Shown: positions 54,527 to 64,000 of the stretch, one piece after another
Position numbering within the stretch: position 1 is the first letter of the stretch
How the letters are laid out: every line of letters begins with the position of its first letter
DNA from: Hymenobacter volaticus
GTDB lineage: Bacteria > Bacteroidota > Bacteroidia > Cytophagales > Hymenobacteraceae
DNA: 64,000 nucleotides
NCBI RefSeq assembly: GCF_022921055.1
Contig: NZ_CP095061.1
Location: forward strand, 3,325,501-3,389,500
Reading direction: 5' to 3'
The notes under the pieces: generated by a model
Told to the model about the DNA's origin: nothing
What the model saw: only the letters and a program-made list of their open reading frames with translations
Databases searched by the model: none
Translations under genes and position numbers: made by a program

Positions 54527-56043
54527 TCAATTCTTTCCCTGCGTTTGGGTGCGCCACGTATCGGTGCGGAAAGGCGAGGCGGGCAAACCGGCGGCGTTGT
54601 AGAAGTTAGGCTCCGGTGAAATGCTCCACCCGAAACGCACAGCTACCGGATGCTTCACTTTCTCGCTCCAGACCACCACGGTGTTGCCTTGTATCTGCGC
54701 CTGGGCAGGCACAAACACGCTGTCGGGGCCTGCTACCGAGAACTTGCGCAGGGGTCCGCCTTTCGCTTGCAGCCCATCGGCGTACTTGAATTGCAGACGG
54801 GCTTTGCCGTTTTCCACTTTCATGGCTTCATAGATAGGGCCCGAATAAGGCAACTTTGTCTGGCCGTATTCGTGGCTTAGGGCCCATAGCGCCAGCCGGT
54901 GGCCTACCACCTGCTTGTTGCGCGGATGAATGTCGAGCGAGTCGCCGGCGTCGGTGATGACGGCCATGCCGGTATGGGGCACGGTTTGCATGGTCACCAG
55001 CTGCGACTCCCGGATTTCGGGGTTCTGGCTGCGGTTGGGGGCAATTTGCACGAAGTAGAACGGCAGGTTAGGCTGCTGCCAATCTTGGCGCCAGTTGGCA
55101 ATGAGGGCCGGAAACAGCTTGCGGTACTGGTAGGCGCGCTCGGCATTGCTCTCGCCCTGGTACCAGATAACACCGCGCAACGTGTACGGTATTAGCCCCT
55201 TAATCATGCCGTTGTAGAGCTTATAGGGCGACTTGTTGCTGGTGGCGCTGAGCGGCTCGGCGGGTTTGGGGCGGGTGCTTTGCGGGTTGGCTTCGCGCTC
55301 CTGCTTCCAGGCGGCCAGTGCCGTTTCGTAGGCCGGGCGCTCAGTGAGTCCTTGCTCGTAGCGCGTCAGAATCGGGCGCAGCTCCGGGTCTTTTTCCAGC
55401 ACGTCTTTGCGGGTCCAAGATTCGGCCGGCGTACCGCCCCACGACGAGTGAATCAGCCCAATCGGCACCTTTGTTTTCTCGTGGATTTCCTGCCCAAAAA
55501 AGTACGCCACTGCCGAAAAATTACCCACTGTCTCGGGGCTGCACCTCACCCAACTGCCTTGCACGTCGCGCTGCGGCGTGTCGGCCACTTTCTGCACCAC
55601 CGTAAACATGCGGATGTTAGGGTAATTGGCTTTCGGAATTACTTCCTCCGCGTTGATGATGCCGGTGTAGGAACCACTGTTAGGGCGCTTGGTTACGGGG
55701 AAGTTCATGTTCGACTGCCCCGAGCACAGCCACACTTCTCCAAGCAACACGTTGTTGATGGTCAGCTGATTTTTGCCTTGTACTTGAATCGTGTACGGCC
55801 CGCCCGCCTTCACAGTCGGCACGCGCACCAGCCAGTTGCCCTCTTTGTCGGCTATCACTTTGCGAGGCGCTTTCTGCCAGCCCACCGTCACGGTTACCGC
55901 CTCGCCCGGCTCGGCCCACCCCAGAGCGCCACCTCGGTTTTCTGCTGCAACACCATGTTGTCGGTCATCAGCGCCGGCAGCGTGACGTTGGCTTGGGAAG
56001 CAAGCGGGGAAAGAAGAAGCAGTAAGAGAAGCTTGTGGCGCAT
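54527..56043 (-). CDS. SASA-family (sialate O-acetylesterase-like) carbohydrate esterase, frameshifted
   Basis: Secreted SGNH-type esterase of the SASA family. In Bacteroidota pectin and xylan loci such proteins usually deacetylate plant glycans rather than sialic acid. The start is ATG 56043 (MRHKLLLLLLLSPLASQA, a signal peptide). The frame breaks at the C run 55919-55922. One added base joins ALWG to WAEPGEAVTVTVGWQ, total 505 aa. The catalytic Ser is in CSGQSNM, the oxyanion-type motif in IWYQGESNAERA, and the Asp/His pair in SLDIHPRNKQVVGHRLA. It follows the GH43-like gene on the same strand after a 413-base repeat-filled spacer. Confidence 0.85.
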
Positions 56044-56093
56044 TAGAATGAATTGAGATAGTTCTGGAAACTAGAAATAGAAAAACAAGAATG

Positions 56094-56308
56094 GCATGCT
56101 GAGCACAGCCGAAGCATCTCGTGTGCTGAGGTTGTTTACTTAACCCGTCATGCTGAGCGCAGCCGAAGCATCTCGCTGGGGTGGTAAACCCTTTATTGGT
56201 TCAACGATTCGAGCGAGATGCTTCGACTACGGCTACGCCTGTGCTCAGCATGACCCATTACTTGGGCAAGGTCAGCACGCAAAATGCTTCAACTCCGCTC
56301 AGCATGAC
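56094..56308. repeat. Cluster of GTCATGCTGAGC palindromic elements
   Basis: At least three copies or parts in a row: a left arm from 56094 (GCATGCTGAGCACAGCCGAA), a fuller copy at about 56147-56256 with a disrupted right arm (CTTCGACTACGGCTACGCC then TGTGCTCAGCATGAC), and a right half ending at 56308. A degenerate tail at 56357-56390 nearly repeats 1986-2018. They fill the 413-base gap between the SASA and GH43-like genes. Confidence 0.82.
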
Positions 56309-56456
56309 AATAGTATTACAATGGCAGCACGTCAGACGCTTCGGCCCTTAATTTGCGGCGCCACATATTCAGCACGACGGTTACTTTGGCACGAAAGACT
56401 GAGAAGGTGTTACGGCTTCATAGCATTATGAGCATGACGGCTTGCTTTGTTGGTTT

Positions 56457-57539
56457 CTAGGTGATTTTGAATACAAACGCCGAGGCCGTCATGCTCTTGC
56501 CGCCTTGCGAAGCACCGAACAAGTACTCGGGCTTGCCGTTGCGCATAAGCAGTTGCGGGCGTTCGAGCCGGCCGTAGCGTTTCAGATTTTTGGGCGCGGG
56601 TGGCTCTTGCACACCGTACTCACGCAAGGGCAAGAAAGCCACCTTCGGGAAGGTCCACTCCTTGCCGTCCTTGGATTCCAGATACAGCCCTACTTCGTGG
56701 TTATACACGCCCATGTCGCGGGCCAGCATCTTAAACCGGTCCTGCTCGCGCCACACAAAAGCGTCCTCGAACTGCTTGTTGTTGCCTTGCTTCGAGAAGT
56801 CGATGACCGGGTTGCCGGCGTACTTCACGTATGGGCCTTCCAACTGCTCGGCCACGGCCAACCCATACTTGCGGTTGCCCCGGATGGTGGGGTCTTTGGC
56901 CGTGAGATAGTCCTGCGTGTTCCACGACTTGTAGTACAGCCAATATTGCCCGTTGGGGTGCTTGATGAACGCAGGATTGGTGGTGCAATGGTCGTCCCAG
57001 GCACCGGTTTCACCGGCTTCGAGCAAGGGCTTGTCGGGGCGTTGCCAGGGGCCGTTGAGCGAATCGGCGGTGGCGAGGCCGATGCGCTTGGTATCGGTTT
57101 TGCCGTTGGAGTTGCCCATGAAAAACAGGCAGTACTTGCCATCTACAAACTGAATGCTCGGGTTGTGGCACGTGGTGGCGTCCCAATAGCCCAGCCCGCG
57201 CGGCGCCAGCACCGTTTCCAGATACTCGAATGGCCCGGCCGGCGATTCGGCTACCGCGTGCGCAATTTCTGAGCCGTTGAGCCAGCCGCCCATGCCTTTG
57301 GCCTTGGGCCAGCGCGAGAAAAATACGTGCACCTTGCCATCGGGCCCATAAATCGGCGAGTTGCACCACACGTACCAATCGGGCAGTTCCAGCGCCCGGC
57401 CTACCGGTTTCAGGTGCTTGCTGAATTTCGACAAACTGTGTTTCGGCAAGTCGAGCAGGCGGCCCGCCGAAAAACCTGCCGCTGCCCGCGCAAACGGTGC
57501 CAGCACAAGTCCCGACAAAAAAGCTCTCCGATTTAACAT
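56457..57539 (-). CDS. GH43-like five-bladed propeller glycosidase
   Basis: A 360-aa exported protein (MLNRRAFLSGLVLAPFARA) with the look of GH43/GH117-like five-bladed beta-propellers. Asp- and Trp-rich blades include WCNSPIYGPDGKVHVFFSR, GLGYWDATTCHNPSIQFVDG, GAWDDHCTTNPAFI and FEDAFVWREQDRFKM. Its ATG directly abuts the PL22 stop codon (57540-57542), so the two are translated from one transcript. Possible activities are arabinofuranosidase, galactosidase or an unsaturated-sugar hydrolase; the sequence alone does not decide. Its position in a pectin operon suggests action on side chains or on lyase products. Confidence 0.75.
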   Translation of the reverse strand: MLNRRAFLSGLVLAPFARAAAGFSAGRLLDLPKHSLSKFSKHLKPVGRALELPDWYVWCNSPIYGPDGKVHVFFSRWPKAKGMGGWLNGSEIAHAVAESPAGPFEYLETVLAPRGLGYWDATTCHNPSIQFVDGKYCLFFMGNSNGKTDTKRIGLATADSLNGPWQRPDKPLLEAGETGAWDDHCTTNPAFIKHPNGQYWLYYKSWNTQDYLTAKDPTIRGNRKYGLAVAEQLEGPYVKYAGNPVIDFSKQGNNKQFEDAFVWREQDRFKMLARDMGVYNHEVGLYLESKDGKEWTFPKVAFLPLREYGVQEPPAPKNLKRYGRLERPQLLMRNGKPEYLFGASQGGKSMTASAFVFKIT

Positions 57540-58765
57540 CTACAAAGAGGATTTGGCAATTTCCACGGCGTATATCTGATTGCTGCCCTCGAAGTTGGCG
57601 CGGAAGATGATCCACTTCTCGTCTGGCGAAAAGTGCACGTTCGGTTCCAAGGCGTACTGGTGCTGCTTCATGTTCACCAACTTCTCGGACTTGAACTTGA
57701 GACCCTGCGGCCGCAGCAGATAAATCCACTTGCCATCGGGGGCCTTGGCCACGGCCGTTTCGTTGCCCCGTCGCCGGCAAACAGCAGTTGGCTAGGCGAA
57801 ATAGTGTAGTGCACCGACCACTCGTTGCGTTCTAGTTGGCACTTTCTTTCGTGCCCGTTTTTCAGATCAGTACCCGTCACGTAGAAGGTTTCGCCGCGTG
57901 GAAGTTGCTGGTCGTACCAGATGGTTTTGCCATCGGGGCTAAAAAATTCGTGGCCGGCAATTTCCATGTCCATTGTGCGCTTGTGCACCAGTTTCACATC
58001 CTTGCTCTTGGTGTCGATGGTCCAAATGCGGTCCACTTTATGCCAGGGTCCTTCGTGGCAAAACATGAGTAGCTGCGGATCAGTGGGCGAAAACTGCACG
58101 TGGTTCAGCCAAGCTTTATCGGTGAACAGCTTGTCTATCTGTCCGGTCTGCACGTTCACGGTGAAGAGAGTCCGTGGCAGTTTAGCCTCGTAAATGCGGT
58201 TGAAAAAGTCGCTCTTGGCCGGATACTTCTTGGATATTTCCTTTTCCTCGTCCGTCGACCAGGCACCGCCGAGTAGCGTTTCGTCGGCGTTGAGTGTGGT
58301 GATGGTGGCTTTGAAATCGGCGGGGAACACAAACACCAGCCGGGTCTTCTTGGTGTCAACGTGTGTGGCGTACACACTGTCACCAGTCTGGTAAAACACC
58401 TCCCGACGCTTGGGAGCCACTATTTCGCCGCTTACTGAAGCAAAGGCCCGGGTTAGCGGCTCGCTCTGCCGGGTCTTCAGGTTCACGACGTACAGCTGCT
58501 TGCCTTGGGGGCTTTTGTGGTAGTACACCATCTTGTCGCCCTCTCGGCCCGTCTTCCTTAGGAAGGGGTTGTTATGAAAATAGAAGCTTTCGTTTTCCCC
58601 GCTCAATCCAGTTAACCGCACAATACGGTGGCCAGTAGCTTCATCTATCCATTCGGCGGCGGCCATGGGCTTTTGCGCGCCCGTGGCGAGAACTTTCTGG
58701 GCCTGCGCTCCTATTCCAAGCAGCAAAAGGCAGCTGAGTAAGGCAAGGGAACGGGTTGTTTTCAT
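57540..58765 (-). CDS. Oligogalacturonate lyase-like protein (PL22), frameshifted
   Basis: PL22-type seven-bladed propeller that should split short (unsaturated) galacturonides to monomers. The metal-site regions FCHEGPWHKVDRIWTID and AGHEFFSPDGKTIWYDQ are clear. ATG 58765 (MKTTRSLALLSCLLLLGIGA) gives a signal peptide; ATG 58795 overlaps the deacetylase stop as ATGA. The export signal is notable because the classical enterobacterial Ogl is cytoplasmic. The frame breaks at the C run 57766-57769. One added base joins LLFAGDG to GNETAVAKAPDGKW and the C-terminal IYAVEIAKSSL, total 408 aa. The next gene starts at the adjoining base. Confidence 0.85.
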
Positions 58766-58791
58766 GGGCGGGAAGGAGAAGTAGGTTGGGG

Positions 58792-59591
58792 TCATTTCAG
58801 GTGCTCGTAGTTCGGCGGCAGGGTCCGCAGCGCCTCCGGCACGTTTACGTATTGGGCCAAGTCGCGCAGAGCAATAACTTGGTAGTGGTTGTCGTGAAGA
58901 TACTTCAAGTACTCTTCAAATAGAGCCGGCGGGGTCGTCACCCACTCATGCGCATTATCGGGTACGCCGTGCACCGTGAGCACCACGATTTTGCCGTTCT
59001 GGGCCTGCTGCACTACAGCTTTGATGTCGAGCTTATCGGCAGTAGCGGTGCTGAAGCTCGGAATCAGAAATGGGTGGTCGGTGGTGGGGTCGTAGGCGCG
59101 GCGGCCCCGGCGCGGGCAAACTGGTAGCCTTGAGCTTGCAACACCACCAGCGAAGTGGGGTGCGTATCGTAGCCAGGATACGCGAAGGTGGTGGGCTTGG
59201 GAATGCGGTACGTGGCACAGCGCTTTTCTATCGAGTCCAGCTCAGCTTTGAATTGCGGGGGCGTGAGCTTGTTTACGTGCCGGTGCGTGAGCGTGTGGCT
59301 CGCCACTTCGAAGCCCGCTTGGTGCAACTGCTGTATCTGCGGCCAGCTCATGTACTTGGTTTTGTCGGCGAAGTCGGGCGGGAACTCGCACACGAAGAAC
59401 GTGCCACCGAAACCGTACTTCTTGAGCAGTGGCGCTACTACCGTAGCGTGGCTCACGACGCCATCATCGAAAGTGAGTACCACCAGCTTATCGGGAATGG
59501 GCCGCCGGAGCACCTGCGCGCTGGCAATGGGCGCCATCGCCAACCACCCCGCCACAATCAGCCAGAAAACTCGTTGGGAAGTTCGCGCCAC
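58792..59591 (-). CDS. Polysaccharide deacetylase (NodB/CE4-like), frameshifted
   Basis: Exported NodB-homology deacetylase. The visible motifs are TFDDG (motif 1), SHTLTH (motif 2, metal His pair) and TFAYPGYDTH (motif 3). GTG 59591 was chosen as start: it gives a compact signal peptide (VFWLIVAGWLAMAPIASA) and lies about 30 bases past the predicted -7 element; GTG 59618 is in frame upstream but would sit almost on the promoter. The frame breaks at the C run 59105-59108. One added base joins FARAG to GRRAYDPTTDHPFLIPSF and the end PPNYEHLK. It is the first gene of the deacetylase-PL22-GH43 set. The substrate is unknown. Confidence 0.85.
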
Positions 59592-59619
59592 TGCTACTGA
59601 AGTGAAGGTGGAAGACACA

Positions 59620-59657
59620 ACAAGAAAACACGATGGCAGCCCCGAACTCTCCTGTAC
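59620..59657 (-). promoter_or_regulatory. Predicted promoter of deacetylase-PL22-GH43 operon with shared box
   Basis: Minus strand GTACAGGAGAGT (59657-59646), a full match. 19 nt after the GAGAG core comes TTTCTTGT (59627-59620), a weak -7 but nearly equal to the GH105 one at the same spacing. The rest of 59658-59885 should hold the gnd promoter, which was not resolved. Confidence 0.55.
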
Positions 59658-59885
59658 TCTTCGGTAGGCCTCTGGCCGTGCTCGAAAATGCAGAAGTCGC
59701 CGCCAATCTGCTCCTGCTATACCACTGTCTAGCTTCTCCTGAATGTTGTTTTCTAAACAATGAAGGCATCTTAACGGTAGAAGTCAGTTTAATCAAAGAA
59801 AAGGAATGTACCTTTTCAGCGCTCTTACAGCCTTTTCCACTTCCACACAACGTGGGGCTAGCCCCGAAACCAAACTCATAAAACG

Positions 59886-61383
<1,498 letters not shown>

Positions 61384-61419
61384 TTCTCCTTCCATCTGTT
61401 ATCGGTTAAGCAAATAGGC

Positions 61420-62937
61420 ATGAATACCAACGAGAAAATCCAGCCGACCATCTTCGTCATCTTTGGTGGCACCGGCGACTTGAACGCACGCAAGCTGGCC
61501 CCGGCGCTCTACAATCTGTACTTGGAAGGTTGGCTGCCCACGCAGTTCTCCATCATTGGTACAGGCCGTACCAAGCTGAAAGAAGAGGAGTTTCGCGCCA
61601 ATCTGCTGAAGGATATCAATCAGTTTTCGCGCAGCGGCAAGGTGAAGCCGGAGCAGTGGGAAATTTTCTCCCAAAACCTGTTCTATCAAGCCTCTGATTT
61701 GAACGATGCCGAAACCTACAAGGAATTTGGCGTCCGCATTCAGCAGCACGAAACCGAATGGCACACCCGCGCCAACGTCATCTACTACTTGGCGGTGGCT
61801 CCCAATTTCTTCCCCATTATTGCCGAAAACCTAGCCAAGAGCAAGCTCACCAAGGATGCCGAACGCACCCGCATTGTGATTGAGAAGCCGTTTGGGCACG
61901 ATTTGGAATCGGCGAAGGCGTTGAACCAGTTGCTGACCCGGATTTTCAATGAGCGGCAGATTTACCGCATCGACCATTATCTGGGCAAGGAAACCGTGCA
62001 GAACATCATGGCCTTCCGGTTTGCCAACTCCATTCTGGAGCCCGTTTGGAACCGCAGCCACATCGACCACGTGCAGATTTCGGTGACTGAGCAGCTCGGG
62101 GCTGGCGAACGAGCCGGCTACTACGACGGCTCGGGCGCCCTGCGCGACATGATTCAGAACCACTTGCTGCAACTGCTGTGCATCATCGCCATGGAGCCGC
62201 CCATCAGCTTCAATGCCGAGGAAGTACGTAACCGCAAAGTGGACGTGCTACGGGCCATGCGCCGGTTTTCGCCCGAAGACGTGCGCCTCTCCACGGTGCG
62301 CGGCCAGTACGGCAACGGCTGGATCGAGGGCAAGGAAGTGCCTGGGTACCGCGACGAACTAGGCTCGGATTCCAACACCGAAACCTTCGCCGCCGTGAAG
62401 TTTTTCGTGGACAACTGGCGTTGGGAAGGCGTACCGTTCTATCTGCGTACCGGCAAGCGTATGCACCAATCGGCGTCCGTGATTACCATTCAGTTCAAGG
62501 ACGTACCGCACTTCATGTTTCCGGCTTCCGCGGCCGACAACATCAGCCACAACCGGCTCATCATCAGCATTCAGCCTGAAATGAGCATCCGGCTGCAAGT
62601 GCAAGCCAAGCGCCCCGGCCTGGACATGGTGCTGAACACCGTAGATATGGTGTTCGACTACAAAGGCACCTATACCAACCAAGCGCCCGAAGCCTACGAA
62701 ACGTTATTGCTCGACACCATGCTCGGCGACCAAACGCTGTTCATGCGCGGCGACCAAGTGGAAGAGGCGTGGGACTTGATCATGCCCATCCTGACCACTT
62801 GGCAAAACCGCATGAGCCTCAACTTCCCCAATTACTCGGCCGATTCGTGGGGTCCGGAATCGGCGGAAGCTCTCATTGCCCGCGAAGGTTTCCACTGGTT
62901 CACGCTCCCCGTCAACAACAAGAAAAAACCGGCCTAA
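61420..62937 (+). CDS. zwf: Glucose-6-phosphate 1-dehydrogenase
   Basis: First enzyme of the oxidative pentose phosphate pathway, 505 aa, reducing NAD(P)+ while forming 6-phosphogluconolactone. The N-terminal coenzyme site is FGGTGDLNARK and the substrate and catalytic segment RIDHYLGKETVQN is near residue 183, followed by FRFANSILEPVWNR. The C-terminal part is complete and the frame is intact. The stop TAA at 62935-62937 overlaps the pgl start (TAATG), giving tight coupling. NAD or NADP preference cannot be fixed by eye. Confidence 0.96.
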   Translation: MNTNEKIQPTIFVIFGGTGDLNARKLAPALYNLYLEGWLPTQFSIIGTGRTKLKEEEFRANLLKDINQFSRSGKVKPEQWEIFSQNLFYQASDLNDAETYKEFGVRIQQHETEWHTRANVIYYLAVAPNFFPIIAENLAKSKLTKDAERTRIVIEKPFGHDLESAKALNQLLTRIFNERQIYRIDHYLGKETVQNIMAFRFANSILEPVWNRSHIDHVQISVTEQLGAGERAGYYDGSGALRDMIQNHLLQLLCIIAMEPPISFNAEEVRNRKVDVLRAMRRFSPEDVRLSTVRGQYGNGWIEGKEVPGYRDELGSDSNTETFAAVKFFVDNWRWEGVPFYLRTGKRMHQSASVITIQFKDVPHFMFPASAADNISHNRLIISIQPEMSIRLQVQAKRPGLDMVLNTVDMVFDYKGTYTNQAPEAYETLLLDTMLGDQTLFMRGDQVEEAWDLIMPILTTWQNRMSLNFPNYSADSWGPESAEALIAREGFHWFTLPVNNKKKPA

Positions 62938-63671
62938 TGAAGCTTCACATTTCTCCGGCCACCACCGAGGTACTGCACGAGCTAGCCGACTACTTCGTGG
63001 CAGCGGCCAACCAGGCTATTGCCGCACACGGCCGCTTTACGGTGGCGCTTTCGGGCGGTAGCTCGCCTAAAAAGCTGTTCGAGTTGTTGGCGTCTGATGC
63101 GTTCAAAGACCAACTGGATTGGACTAAGGTGTATTTCTTCTTTGGCGATGAGCGCAACGTACCGCACACCGACCCACAGAGCAACTACCTGATGGCGAAA
63201 ACCGCCTTGTTCGAGCCTCTGCACATCGACGCCGCCCAGACGTTTGCGGTTGATACCAGCCTCCCTCCTGCCCAAGCCGCGGAAGCTTACACAACCGCTA
63301 TCAACCAGCATTTCAACAGCGAGCAAGCCCGCTTCGACTTAATACTGCTCGGTCTAGGCGATAATTCGCACACAGCTTCCTTGTTCCCGCACACGTCCGT
63401 ACTACACGACAAGTCGGCTAGCGTGCAAGACGTATATGTGGAAGAGTTGAAGGGGCATCGTATCACCTTTACTGCGCCACTAATCAATCAGGCCCGCGCT
63501 GTTGCGTTTCTGGTTTTTGGCGAAGACAAAGCTGCCGCGGTACGTCACATTCTGGAAGACAAGGAAGACATCGACAACTTCCCTGCCCAACTCATTGCTC
63601 CCACCGACGGCGACTTGCATTGGTTTTTGGACACGGCAGCTGCTTCTAAGCTTGACCAGCAGGCTAGTTAA
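62937..63671 (+). CDS. pgl: 6-phosphogluconolactonase
   Basis: DevB/SOL-type lactonase of 244 aa that hydrolyses 6-phosphogluconolactone, linking the steps of Zwf and Gnd. The start ATG 62937 overlaps the zwf stop; the frame opens further upstream inside zwf but that part is not family-like. Family motifs: VALSGGSSPKKLFELL, FFFGDERNVPHTDPQSNY and LGLGDNSHTASLFP, the last with DNSH where many relatives have DGH. It is the last gene of the operon and is closed by a bidirectional terminator. Confidence 0.94.
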   Translation: MKLHISPATTEVLHELADYFVAAANQAIAAHGRFTVALSGGSSPKKLFELLASDAFKDQLDWTKVYFFFGDERNVPHTDPQSNYLMAKTALFEPLHIDAAQTFAVDTSLPPAQAAEAYTTAINQHFNSEQARFDLILLGLGDNSHTASLFPHTSVLHDKSASVQDVYVEELKGHRITFTAPLINQARAVAFLVFGEDKAAAVRHILEDKEDIDNFPAQLIAPTDGDLHWFLDTAAASKLDQQAS

Positions 63672-63691
63672 ACTTCGGCTTACCTCTTTGT

Positions 63692-63735
63692 AAAAAGGAC
63701 GGCCTGCTGCGCTTAGCGTAGCAGGCCGTCCTTTT
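63692..63735. terminator. Bidirectional terminator between pgl and rpiA
   Basis: Stem AAAAGGACGGCCTGCT / AGCAGGCCGTCCTTTT with a loop that pairs further, flanked by A and T runs, between convergent genes pgl and rpiA. Confidence 0.93.
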
Positions 63736-63764
63736 TATATAATCATGAATTATCTAGTCTCAGA

Positions 63765-64000
63765 TTAAGGTAGTTCCGCGAAGTCGGTGGCAGGCTGAGG
63801 CGCCGCACCGGCCCGTAGCACCTGCGCCTGCCCTTCGCGGACGACCAGGGCGGCGCGAGCTAACCCAAGGAACAGGCCGTGTTCCACGAGGCCGGGAATA
63901 GTTTTGAGTTGCTTTGCCAGTTCGGAGGGGTTAAGCAAATGGCCGTAGTGGCAGTCAATCAGTAGATTTCCTTGATCGGAATAGGCATACTTGTTCGGGT
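63765..64000 (-). CDS. rpiA: Ribose-5-phosphate isomerase A, C-terminal part only
   Basis: C-terminal 77 codons of RpiA, read leftward and entering from beyond the window edge. The segments YSDQGNLLIDCHYGHL and IPGLVEHGLFLGLARAALV correspond to the conserved RpiA C-terminus (product-site region and VEHGLF signature). The protein ends TDFAELP with the stop at 63767-63765. It interconverts ribose 5-phosphate and ribulose 5-phosphate, the product of Gnd, so the neighbouring convergent genes serve one pathway. Confidence 0.92.
   Translation of the reverse strand, partial: PNKYAYSDQGNLLIDCHYGHLLNPSELAKQLKTIPGLVEHGLFLGLARAALVVREGQAQVLRAGAAPQPATDFAELP

Noticed and set aside
55280..56056. Rightward frame of 258 codons opposite the SASA gene
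   Set aside because: Antisense to a recognised esterase and without signal, motif or promoter.
1883..56308. Palindromic repeats read as a CRISPR array
   Set aside because: Copies are kilobases apart, differ in length, form inverted repeats and lack regular spacers; no cas gene is present.
10102..59657. AGGAG core of the shared box read as Shine-Dalgarno sites
   Set aside because: Most copies are 80-140 bases from the start codon, the 12-bp context is conserved, and several are followed at fixed distance by -7-like elements.
61420..61530. GGTGDL in Zwf as an altered coenzyme motif
   Set aside because: This variant occurs in known glucose-6-phosphate dehydrogenases, so it is not an anomaly.

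Overview
The window looks like a chromosome segment of a Bacteroidota bacterium, most likely a Hymenobacter-like member of the Cytophagales (inference). The grounds are three SusC/SusD pairs, -7 elements resembling TAnnTTTG, little sign of Shine-Dalgarno sites, a fairly GC-rich composition, a fused RhaD-RhaE enzyme, and many dispersed GTCATGCTGAGC palindromes between genes. No tRNA, rRNA, CRISPR array, transposase or prophage was seen.

Layout. 1-754: 3'-truncated D-lactate dehydrogenase. 1015-10022 (minus): rhamnogalacturonan-I (RG-I) locus 1, with susC-susD, a PL11 RG lyase and two CE12 acetylesterases. 10342-18445: L-rhamnose use, with rhaT (minus), then rhaDE fusion, a GntR-type regulator, rhaI and rhamnulokinase (plus). 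18711-21384: lutABC. 21632-25572: LytS/LytTR two-component pair divergent from a membrane-anchored serine beta-lactamase-like protein. 25697-26580: a 76-codon unknown gene and rhamnose mutarotase. 26785-44041 (minus): enzyme block with GH106, GH105, GH2, GH105, GH28, an unassigned 719-aa protein and a DUF4450-type protein. 44123-54216: two paralogous susCD pairs in tandem. 54527-59591: SASA esterase, GH43-like protein, PL22 lyase and polysaccharide deacetylase. 59886-64000: gnd, zwf, pgl and a partial rpiA.

How it fits together (inference from families). RG-I is deacetylated (CE12), cut (PL11, GH28), imported (SusCD) and trimmed in the periplasm (GH105, GH106, GH2, PL22). Released rhamnose enters by RhaT and is epimerised, isomerised, phosphorylated and split. 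RhaDE oxidises L-lactaldehyde to L-lactate, which the adjacent LutABC can turn into pyruvate.

Two window-wide patterns stand out. First, a directional, non-palindromic box close to GTACAGGAGAGT lies upstream of at least eight and perhaps nine of these transcription units, usually 19 or 30 nt before a -7-like element. It links all three susC genes to rhamnose catabolism, a GH105 gene, the deacetylase operon and the small unknown gene. Second, seven genes are broken by eight apparent single-base losses, all beside C or G runs, which points to sequence or assembly error rather than gene decay.
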